Shown: positions 8,336 through 14,274 of the stretch, one piece after another | Position numbering within the stretch: position 1 is the first letter of the stretch | Layout of the letters: every line of letters begins with the position of its first letter | NCBI GenBank assembly: GCA_002298925.1 | Contig: DBMM01000077.1 | Coordinates: forward strand, 4,928 to 25,905 | DNA: 20,978 nucleotides | Reading direction: 5' to 3' | Origin: Geobacter sp. UBA698 | Lineage (GTDB): Bacteria; Desulfobacterota; Desulfuromonadia; Geobacterales; Pseudopelobacteraceae | Position numbers and translations under genes: made by a program | Notes under the pieces: model-generated | Databases searched by the model: none | Told to the model about the DNA's origin: nothing | Seen by the model: only the letters and a program-made list of their open reading frames with translations

Positions 8336-8359
8336 AACTAACGTCATGGAGGTGTCACG

Positions 8360-8905
8360 ATGAGCGATCAGTTAAAAAAGAAAATAGTTAAAGAAATAAA
8401 AGTTGATCTTGACAAATGCATCGGTTGCCGTGCCTGTGAGGTGGCCTGCTCCGGATTTCACGCCACCCCGAAGTACAGCAGCTTTAACCCGTCCCGTTCC
8501 CGGATCCGGGTGGTAACGGACATGCTGAATGACGTCTATGTACCGGTACGTGCCGGTGAGTATACTTCCGCCGAATGTACCGGCCGTCACTCTTTCAAGA
8601 TTGACGGCAAGCAGTACTCCGAGTGCAGCTTCTGTCCAACCTCCTGCCCCGCCCGTGATTTGTTCAAGGAGCCCGATTCCGGTCTCCCTCTGAAATGCGA
8701 CATGTGCGAGGATATACCTCCCCTTTCTGAACCCATGTGCGTGCAGGTCTGCCGCCCCGGTGCCCTGACCTACGAAGAGCGGGTAGAGTATCGGGATGAA
8801 ACACCGAGTTTGGGGGAGATGGAGATTGGTTTGCAAGCGTTGGTAGACAAGCACGGCATGCAGAAGGTGCTGGATTCGTTTGCCCGCATGTCTAAGAAGG
8901 GGTGA
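8360..8905 (+). CDS. bamC: BamC-type iron-sulfur (polyferredoxin) subunit, copy 1
   Basis: Electron-transfer subunit that pairs with BamB, 181 residues, soluble. The first ferredoxin motif is at Cys20, Cys23, Cys26, Cys30 (CIGCRACEVAC). Further cysteine groups follow: CTGRH about 30 residues later, CSFCPTSCPARD, CDMCED, and MCVQVCRPGA. This is the cysteine pattern of DMSO-reductase-type FeS subunits (HybA/DmsB-like), consistent with about three [4Fe-4S] clusters. An excellent ribosome site GGAGGT (8348-8353) lies 6 bases before the ATG. It sits 24 bases after copy 2 of bamB and ends the first module. It is strongly similar throughout to the second BamC (shared GEYT-x-AECTGR, SCPARDLFKEPDSGLPLKCD, LGEMEIGL blocks), so the two arose by duplication of the module. 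Confidence 0.9.
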   Translation: MSDQLKKKIVKEIKVDLDKCIGCRACEVACSGFHATPKYSSFNPSRSRIRVVTDMLNDVYVPVRAGEYTSAECTGRHSFKIDGKQYSECSFCPTSCPARDLFKEPDSGLPLKCDMCEDIPPLSEPMCVQVCRPGALTYEERVEYRDETPSLGEMEIGLQALVDKHGMQKVLDSFARMSKKG

Positions 8906-9010
8906 TTCCCGGTCAGGACCGATGCTCCTGTCGGCCAAGGTCAGCTTTTGGTCTCCGGAATCATCGCTTTCATCCCATGCACTAGAGAAAGCTAAAAAAT
9001 ATTTTGTAGA

Positions 9011-9094
9011 ATGATACAGGATTTGAAAATTTTGATCACGGTGGTGGTACTTGCTGCATGGATGCAAAATTATGTAACATATCGATTTGACTGA
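9011..9094 (+). CDS. Possible 27-residue membrane peptide
   Basis: A short frame from ATG 9011 to TGA 9092-9094. Its middle (about residues 7-18, ILITVVVLAAWM) is strongly hydrophobic and flanked by charged or polar residues, as in a single-pass small membrane protein. No good ribosome site is seen; the nearest purine stretch (GAGAAAG) is about 20 bases upstream. It lies between bamC and the terminator that ends that operon, so it could be transcribed with it. I do not recognise it, and a chance frame of this size is quite likely. Confidence 0.18.
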   Translation: MIQDLKILITVVVLAAWMQNYVTYRFD

Positions 9095-9123
9095 AATTAT
9101 TAAATATAGCGAGTAAAAAGATG

Positions 9124-9158
9124 AAGCTCTTGATTATATCAAGGGCTTTTCTTTTTTC
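9124..9158 (+). terminator. Intrinsic terminator of first bam module
   Basis: AGCTCTTGAT (9125-9134), loop TAT, and ATCAAGGGCT (9138-9147) form a 10-bp stem with one G-U pair; A9124-T9148 may add another. A run TTTCTTTTTTC follows at once. This is a textbook rho-independent terminator, about 220 bases after bamC copy 1. It abuts the -35 box of the next promoter, so the GNAT gene is probably a separate transcription unit. Confidence 0.85.
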
Positions 9159-9197
9159 TTGACAAGCAAAACAGTATAATGGTACTCGTTTACTTAA
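9156..9197 (+). promoter_or_regulatory. Probable promoter/operator of the GNAT gene (conserved block)
   Basis: TTCTTGACAA (9156-9165, -35 box TTGACA at 9159-9164) and TTTACTTAA (9189-9197) are 30 bases apart start to start, as in the other two conserved blocks. Between them is the dyad AGTA-N5-GTAC-N5-TACT (9173-9194) that also occurs before the third bamB. Over about 39 bases the two blocks are nearly the same. The TATAAT at 9175-9180 is only 10 bases from TTGACA, too close to pair with it. The block begins in the T-run of the terminator. Confidence 0.55.
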
Positions 9198-9297
9198 ATG
9201 GCGTTTGGTTTTTAGCTGAAGTTTGTGACAGTGCAAAATGATCCGGTTCCGCACTCAGCAATCACTATGTAATTATGGGGCGCATAAAGGAGACAAT

Positions 9298-10281
9298 ATG
9301 TCAGAAATTACTTTTCGTTCACTTTACCCGGAAGACATAAACCAGGTTTCAGAAATCGAGAGCAGTCTGGCTGGCACACCGCGCAGAGCTTTTCTGGAAA
9401 AACGCCTTGCAGTGGCAACCGCCATTCCCGACAGTTTTATTACCTGTGCTGCTCTTGATGGTCAAAGGCTGGCGGGCTACGGTTTTGCCAGGATACTGGA
9501 AGGAGAGTTCGGGGTAAATAGTGCGATAGCGGTACTTGATACCATTGGTGTCGATCCCGCCTACCAAGGCAAAGGCATTGGTAAAATGATACTGTCCGGC
9601 ATTGAGCGGCGGATGAAGAACAAGAGTATCAGCACACTCCAAACTGAAATTTCCTGGTCAAACCTCACCTTGATCAAGTTTTTCGCATCAAACGATTTTA
9701 TTCTGGCTTCCGGCCAGATCATAGAGCGCGATACCTCGCCATTGAGTGAGGCCGTTGCCGAGGTGGCGCCAGTCAAAATGGATGGACAGTGGCGGGTTCA
9801 TGGTGAGGAGGGCGGCAATTATTATGAAAAATTGTCCAGAGACCGTGTTTTGGTGCGATCCCTCAAGGGCGAAGATATAGCTTCCATTGATCGGATAGAC
9901 GCGAAGCTTACCGGCCTCGACCGTTCGGCATATTTTGCCACCAAGTTTAGAGAGATGCTGGATGAATCAGGCATCCGCGTTTCGATGGTTGCAGAGGACA
10001 ACGGAGTCGTCACCGGCTTCATCATGGCACGTGTTGACTACGGCGAATTCGGTAAAGTAGCTAAAGCGGCTGTGATCGACACGATAGGCGTACATCCCGC
10101 CTATGCCGGTACCGGTGTCGGTCACGCGCTGCTCTCCCAGTTGATGATCAATCTATCTTCTCTTCAGGTCGAGTCGGTCCGGACAAAGGTTGAATACGGA
10201 AATTTTGCTCTGAGGAATTTTCTGTCCAGGCGCGGGTTCAACCCTTCGCAAAGACTGCTTCTTACCAAAGAGATTTGCTGA
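9298..10281 (+). CDS. Tandem-domain GNAT N-acetyltransferase
   Basis: Protein of 327 residues with two GNAT domains in a row. Domain 1 (about 3-155) has the acetyl-CoA loop V-D-P-A-Y-Q90-G-K-G-I-G95. Domain 2 (about 185-325) has V-H-P-A-Y-A270-G-T-G-V-G275, where the usual Q/R of the motif is Ala. Both carry the same LDTIGV / IDTIGV strand before the loop, so they look like an internal duplication. I chose ATG 9298 because AAAGGAG lies 6 bases upstream; an ATG at 9238 would add 20 residues unlike any GNAT start. It stands alone between the two bam modules with its own promoter block shared with them. In Rhodopseudomonas palustris, GNAT enzymes acetylate and switch off aromatic acyl-CoA ligases; a similar role here is inference. 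Substrate is unknown. Confidence 0.85.
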   Translation: MSEITFRSLYPEDINQVSEIESSLAGTPRRAFLEKRLAVATAIPDSFITCAALDGQRLAGYGFARILEGEFGVNSAIAVLDTIGVDPAYQGKGIGKMILSGIERRMKNKSISTLQTEISWSNLTLIKFFASNDFILASGQIIERDTSPLSEAVAEVAPVKMDGQWRVHGEEGGNYYEKLSRDRVLVRSLKGEDIASIDRIDAKLTGLDRSAYFATKFREMLDESGIRVSMVAEDNGVVTGFIMARVDYGEFGKVAKAAVIDTIGVHPAYAGTGVGHALLSQLMINLSSLQVESVRTKVEYGNFALRNFLSRRGFNPSQRLLLTKEIC

Positions 10282-10342
10282 TATTTTCCAATTTGAACGC
10301 CCTGTTTTTGCAATTCTTGCCGGTATAAAACGCGATTTTTTT

Positions 10343-10384
10343 TTCTTGACAAGAAAATAAGTAATATAGTACCTTTTTACTTAA
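10343..10384 (+). promoter_or_regulatory. Probable promoter/operator of bamB copy 3 operon (conserved block)
   Basis: TTCTTGACAA (10343-10352, -35 TTGACA at 10346-10351) and TTTACTTAA (10376-10384) repeat the arrangement seen before the other bam module and the GNAT gene. TAAGTAA (10358-10364) and TTACTTA (10377-10383) form a perfect 7-bp inverted repeat whose exact centre is the palindrome GTAC (10369-10372), a good dimer-binding site overlapping the spacer and -10 region. The -10 at proper spacing is poor (TACCTT, 10370-10375, 18-base spacer). The leader to the start codon is about 110-120 bases. Confidence 0.58.
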
Positions 10385-10412
10385 TAGGGCTGAGTGTTGC
10401 AGGTCGGTTAAA

Positions 10413-10429
10413 AGGCCTGGTTGAGGCCT
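10413..10429 (+). promoter_or_regulatory. Hairpin in bamB copy 3 leader
   Basis: AGGCCT (10413-10418), loop GGTTG, AGGCCT (10424-10429) form a GC-rich 6-bp hairpin in the predicted 5' leader, 66 bases before the start codon. No T-run follows directly, so it is not a typical terminator. It might stabilise the transcript or be a DNA-level dyad. Confidence 0.3.
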
Positions 10430-10495
10430 CTGGTAAAACAAGTATTAATTTTTGACCAATGTTTTACGGTATCGATTCAATAAAGGAGTGAAAAG

Positions 10496-12460
10496 ATGGG
10501 ATACGCAGAGGCAGGGTTTAATTTAGAGATTGATCTGACCCGAGGAAGCATTGAAAGAGTGCCCACTGATCCAGGTTTGAGCAAACTTTATCTGGGGGGG
10601 CTGGGAACTAATGCCAAGATACTGTGGGACAGGGTTCCCCCTGAGGTTGAACCGTTTGCTCCTGAAAATCTGTTGATATTCGGTACCGGCCTTTTGGTCG
10701 GTACACCCGCTCCCGGCTGTAATCGGACCATTATTTCCACCATTTCTCCGCAAACAAAGTTAATGGCGTATTCGATGATGGGTGGATTTTGGGCTCCGGA
10801 ACTGAAATATGCCGGTTATGATAAAGTCGTTTTTCGCGGCAAATCTCCCGAGCTGGTTTACGTGTACATCCATAATGACAAGGTCGAAATACGTGATGCC
10901 TCTCATCTGAGGGGTAAGGGCGCAGTTGAGACCCAGGAGCTCATCAGGAAGGAATTGAAAGATCCCAATGTCCAGGTTGCCGCAATCGGCCTGGCGGGTG
11001 AAAACAGGGTCTTTACGGCCTCCATTGAACAGGGCCGTTCAAGCGCCAGCCGCCTGGGAATAGGCGCCGTAATGGGTGATAAAGGGTTAAAGGCGATAGC
11101 TGTTCGTGGCACAAAAGACGTCAATATCGCCAAACCGGCTGAATATATGGAGCTTTGTAATGATGTCCTGAAGTACATCAGTGACCGGGAAGAAAAGCCG
11201 GTTCCAGGTGTCATGCCGATTTTGGCCGGACTTGGGTCGCCGCAGGAAATGCTGCACACCGATGAAAAATGGCATACTGAAAATTTCTCCTGGGGCAACT
11301 CCCGTACGCGGAGAAAAGAATTCTGGACCAAGGAAATCGAAGAGAAGTGGACGGAGACCCAGGAAAATGCGCGGACGCGCCTGATCAGTTGCTATAACTG
11401 TCCGATGAAATGCGGAGCAATAATTTCCCTGCCGGGAATGTCCACCTACATGATGAAGTGCTTCTCAAAGCTTACCTATAACATGGCGGCCTTTGTGGAT
11501 GACCTGGATTTTGGTTTCAGGATCGCACAGCGGGCAACAGAGTATGGGGTTGACGGATTCTCCACACCGCAAATCATGGCATTTGCCTTTGAGCTTCGAG
11601 AAGCCGGTATCTTGACCGACAAGGATTTCGAAGGCTGCCCGGACGACAACGAGGGTAAATTCTACTGGTTGCTTGACAGAATCGTTCGGCGCGAAGGGAT
11701 CGGCAATATCCTGGCCGACGGCACTCATTGGGCGGCCCAGCATATCGGCAATGGCGCGGAAGCATACGCCCATAACAACATCAAGAAACATGAGCAGTTG
11801 CCACTCAAGCTCGGCATGCTGAACCCCATTTATTTCCTGATGTACTGTACCGGTGAGAAGTTGAATATCACCCAGATCGAAGGACAGTTTCCCCAGGCGC
11901 CGTTCCCCACCATGGAGGAGCGAGAAGAATTTGTAAAAGATTGGGTCCACGTCCCTGACGAAAAGTTCAAGCAATATCTCCTGGACTGGGAAATGCGCGG
12001 GGAAAACTCGAATCCGTATTATCCTACCGTTGACATGTCCGTTGACATCGTGGACTGGCAGGAGAAAATGCACTACATCGATGACGCTCTCGGCATGTGC
12101 GCCGGTCTCTCGTCATTTCCTCTGAAACCTCCCTATCACATACATAACTATCCAAAATTCATCTCGGCAGCGACCGGCATGGAAATCGATGAAGACGGAC
12201 TGGCGACGATCTACAAGAGGAACCGGAACCTGATCAGGGCCATCAATGTCAGAAGGGGCTTGAAAAGAGAAGATGAGAAGCCGCCTGAAGATCATTGGAG
12301 GAAAAGGTTTCCCGAACTTGAAGAGCAACTCTTGGATGCGTACTACAAATTCAAGGGATGGAATGAGCAGGGTGTTCCCACGAAAGAATCGCTTCATGAA
12401 TTGGGTATGGATTACATCAGCGAAGACTTGGAAAAGAGAGGGATCTTGAGCTATGAGTAA
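10496..12460 (+). CDS. bamB: Class II benzoyl-CoA reductase tungsten subunit BamB, copy 3 (canonical)
   Basis: Active-site subunit that reduces the aromatic ring of benzoyl-CoA to a cyclohexadienoyl-CoA without ATP; AOR family, 654 residues. Fe-S ligands are Cys299, Cys302, Cys306 (CYNCPMKC) and Cys535 (DDALGMC). The presumed tungsten ligand is Cys322 (KCFSKLTY). The long loop at 221-268 carries Glu251, His254 and His260 (EMLHTDEKWH), which fit the active-site residues I recall from the G. metallireducens structure almost number for number. GVDGFSTPQ (351-359), MYCTGEK (449-455) and EKPPEDHW (594-601) are intact. AAAGGAG (10482-10488) is an ideal ribosome site. It heads the bamB-C-D-E-F-G-H-I run and overlaps bamC by 8 bases. 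Of the three copies this one is the best candidate for the true benzoyl-CoA reductase. Confidence 0.93.
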   Translation: MGYAEAGFNLEIDLTRGSIERVPTDPGLSKLYLGGLGTNAKILWDRVPPEVEPFAPENLLIFGTGLLVGTPAPGCNRTIISTISPQTKLMAYSMMGGFWAPELKYAGYDKVVFRGKSPELVYVYIHNDKVEIRDASHLRGKGAVETQELIRKELKDPNVQVAAIGLAGENRVFTASIEQGRSSASRLGIGAVMGDKGLKAIAVRGTKDVNIAKPAEYMELCNDVLKYISDREEKPVPGVMPILAGLGSPQEMLHTDEKWHTENFSWGNSRTRRKEFWTKEIEEKWTETQENARTRLISCYNCPMKCGAIISLPGMSTYMMKCFSKLTYNMAAFVDDLDFGFRIAQRATEYGVDGFSTPQIMAFAFELREAGILTDKDFEGCPDDNEGKFYWLLDRIVRREGIGNILADGTHWAAQHIGNGAEAYAHNNIKKHEQLPLKLGMLNPIYFLMYCTGEKLNITQIEGQFPQAPFPTMEEREEFVKDWVHVPDEKFKQYLLDWEMRGENSNPYYPTVDMSVDIVDWQEKMHYIDDALGMCAGLSSFPLKPPYHIHNYPKFISAATGMEIDEDGLATIYKRNRNLIRAINVRRGLKREDEKPPEDHWRKRFPELEEQLLDAYYKFKGWNEQGVPTKESLHELGMDYISEDLEKRGILSYE

Positions 12461-12983
12461 GGCTATGAAGAAAGTCAAGGTGATCAAGATCGATGTCGAC
12501 AAATGCAATGGTTGCCGTGCCTGCGAGTTGATCTGCTCCGCCTTTCACGCCAGCCCGAAATATAGCAGCAATAATCCGGAAAGATCCCGGATTCGGCTGA
12601 TCCGTGATCCGATCAAGGACATATATTTGCCAGTGTACGCCGGTGAGTATACCCCCGCCGAATGCACGGGCAGAAACAAGTATGTGATCGATGGCAAGGA
12701 ATATAACGAGTGCGACACCTGCCGGGCTTCCTGTCCGGCCAGGGATCTGTTCAAGGAGCCCGACTCCGGTCTTCCCCTTAAATGCGACATGTGTGATGGC
12801 GAGGAAGAACCCATGTGTGTCAAGTGGTGCCTGGCAAAAGCCCTGACCTACGAAGAGCGCGAAGAGGAGCGGGAGGAAGAGCCTCAGTTGGGCGAGATGG
12901 AGATTGGCCTGGAGTCACTGGTAAACAGGCACGGTTTGCAGAAGGTTATGGATACTGTCGCCCGCCTGTCAAAGAAGGGCTAA
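12453..12983 (+). CDS. bamC: BamC iron-sulfur subunit, copy 2
   Basis: Polyferredoxin partner of the canonical BamB, 176 residues. The first cluster motif is Cys18, Cys21, Cys24, Cys28 (CNGCRACELIC). It is followed by CTGRN, CDTCRASCPARD, CDMCDG and MCVKWC groups, giving ligands for about three [4Fe-4S] clusters that pass electrons from the BamDEFGHI part to BamB. The ATG lies inside the end of bamB (ATGAGTAA), with GAGAGGGA 9 bases upstream in the bamB coding sequence, so the pair is translationally coupled. An alternative ATG at residue 5 (12465) lies further from that site. It is shorter than copy 1 by five residues, mostly from the N-terminus and the loop after CDMC. Confidence 0.92.
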   Translation: MSKAMKKVKVIKIDVDKCNGCRACELICSAFHASPKYSSNNPERSRIRLIRDPIKDIYLPVYAGEYTPAECTGRNKYVIDGKEYNECDTCRASCPARDLFKEPDSGLPLKCDMCDGEEEPMCVKWCLAKALTYEEREEEREEEPQLGEMEIGLESLVNRHGLQKVMDTVARLSKKG

Positions 12984-13015
12984 AACCTTAAGGCGAAAGA
13001 AGAGGATTATCAAAA

Positions 13016-14167
13016 GTGGAAACTGTCGCCCCCTTCAAAGAGATAATTGAGGTCATAAAAGAGCAAGGCGGAGATGCCTTCAAGTTCTGCTATCAATGCG
13101 GCCTGTGCGATACGGTCTGCCCATGGAACCGGGTAAGAGACTTCAGCATGCGCAAGCTGATCCGCGAGGCCACCTTCGGCCTGACGGACATCGAAAGTGA
13201 AGATCTGTGGCGTTGTTCCACCTGCGGCCGGTGTCCCCAGTACTGCCCGCGTGGCGTGAAACAGATCGAATCCGGAGTTGCCCTGCGCAGGATCGCCACT
13301 GAAAACGATATCTTCCCCGGTCCCATCGCTCCGCTGCGCACCGTGAGTGTCGGCCTGATGGGCGAAGGCAATCCCTTCAACGAAGAGCGCAAGAAGCGTG
13401 CTGACTGGGCCGAAGGACTTGGGGTGAAACCGTTTACCGAAGGGATGGAAGTATTATACTTCTCCTGCTGCTACCTGAGCTATGCTCCCCGCCTGAAGAA
13501 AGTAGCCGCTGCCACGGTAGACATACTCAACAAGGCCGGCGTAAAATTCGGGATACTCGGATCCAAAGAGAGCTGCTGCGGCGAAAGCATCCGCAAGACC
13601 GGCAACGAGGAGCTGTTCAAGCGTCTGGCCAAAGAAAACATCAGGGCCTTCATCGATGCCGGCGTGAAGAAGATCCTTGTTTCCTCACCACACAGCTACC
13701 ATACCTTCAAGAACGAGTATCCTGAATTCATGGTGCACTTTGACGTGGTTCATGTTTCCGAATATCTGCACGAGCTGATCACTGATGGCCGGCTCAAGCT
13801 CACCAAGGAATACCCTAAAAAAGTCACCTACCATGATCCCTGTTACGCCGGGCGGCATAATGGCATATTCGACCAGCCCCGGGAGGTTTTGAAGAGTGTA
13901 TCCGGCCTGGAACTGGTCGAGATGGCCGATACCCGTGCCGATAGTCTCTGCTGCGGTGGTGGTGGCGGCAGGATCTGGGTTGAGACTCTAAAGGAGGAGC
14001 GCTTCTCCGGTCTCAGAGTGAATCAGGCCATCGACGTTGGCGCCGAGGTACTGGTAACATCCTGTCCCTACTGCATCACCAATTTTGAAGACACGCGCTT
14101 GTCCCTGGAGGATAGCGAAGTACTCGAAATCAAGGACATCACCGAGATCATTCAGGAAGCGATCTAG
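13016..14167 (+). CDS. bamD: BamD, HdrD-like iron-sulfur protein
   Basis: Heterodisulfide-reductase-D-like subunit of the reductase complex, 383 residues, cytoplasmic. Two N-terminal [4Fe-4S] motifs lie at Cys25/28/31/35 (CYQCGLCDTVC) and Cys67/70/73/77 (CSTCGRCPQYC). Two CCG domains follow. The second is complete: Cys276 (HDPCYAG), Cys312-Cys313 (CCGGGGG) and Cys350/Cys353 (CPYC). The first has Cys151-152 and Cys187-188 (CCGES), but its closing CxxC is replaced by Ser224 and Ser227 (SSPHSYHTF), so it should not bind a normal non-cubane cluster. The start is GTG with AGAGGA 9 bases upstream; no in-frame ATG precedes the first cluster. It lies 32 bases after bamC. It probably links the HdrA-like BamE to BamBC. 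Confidence 0.9.
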   Translation: METVAPFKEIIEVIKEQGGDAFKFCYQCGLCDTVCPWNRVRDFSMRKLIREATFGLTDIESEDLWRCSTCGRCPQYCPRGVKQIESGVALRRIATENDIFPGPIAPLRTVSVGLMGEGNPFNEERKKRADWAEGLGVKPFTEGMEVLYFSCCYLSYAPRLKKVAAATVDILNKAGVKFGILGSKESCCGESIRKTGNEELFKRLAKENIRAFIDAGVKKILVSSPHSYHTFKNEYPEFMVHFDVVHVSEYLHELITDGRLKLTKEYPKKVTYHDPCYAGRHNGIFDQPREVLKSVSGLELVEMADTRADSLCCGGGGGRIWVETLKEERFSGLRVNQAIDVGAEVLVTSCPYCITNFEDTRLSLEDSEVLEIKDITEIIQEAI

Positions 14168-14222
14168 TCAGACGGGAATTATTTTCTTCATTATTTGCAG
14201 AAAACATATCGTTAACGCACTT

Positions 14223-14239
14223 ATCCAGATAATCTGGGT
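14223..14239. repeat. Palindrome in the bamD-bamE gap
   Basis: CCAGAT-A-ATCTGG (14225-14237) is a perfect palindrome, with A14223-T14239 adding one more pair beyond a T-G mismatch. It is 36 bases before the bamE start. As RNA it could form a 5-bp stem with a TAA loop; as DNA it could bind a dimer. No T-run follows. Role unknown. Confidence 0.3.
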
Positions 14240-14274
14240 CAGGGAACCGAATACCCCTAAAAGGACGCGCTACA

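Larger units (their letters stand above)
8906..9297. other. Intergenic region between bamC copy 1 and GNAT gene
   Basis: This 392-base gap holds a possible tiny membrane-peptide frame (9011-9094), a strong intrinsic terminator (9124-9158), a promoter block (9156-9197), and the GNAT leader with its ribosome site AAAGGAG (about 9285-9291). I see nothing recognisable in 8906-9010. Confidence 0.6.

Noticed and set aside
9175..9180. Perfect TATAAT before the GNAT gene
   Set aside because: Only 10 bases from TTGACA, and no acceptable -35 at 16-18 bases upstream; not conserved in the sister block before the third bamB.
9238..9297. Upstream ATG that would extend the GNAT protein by 20 residues
   Set aside because: The ideal AAAGGAG ribosome site serves ATG 9298, where GNAT homology starts.
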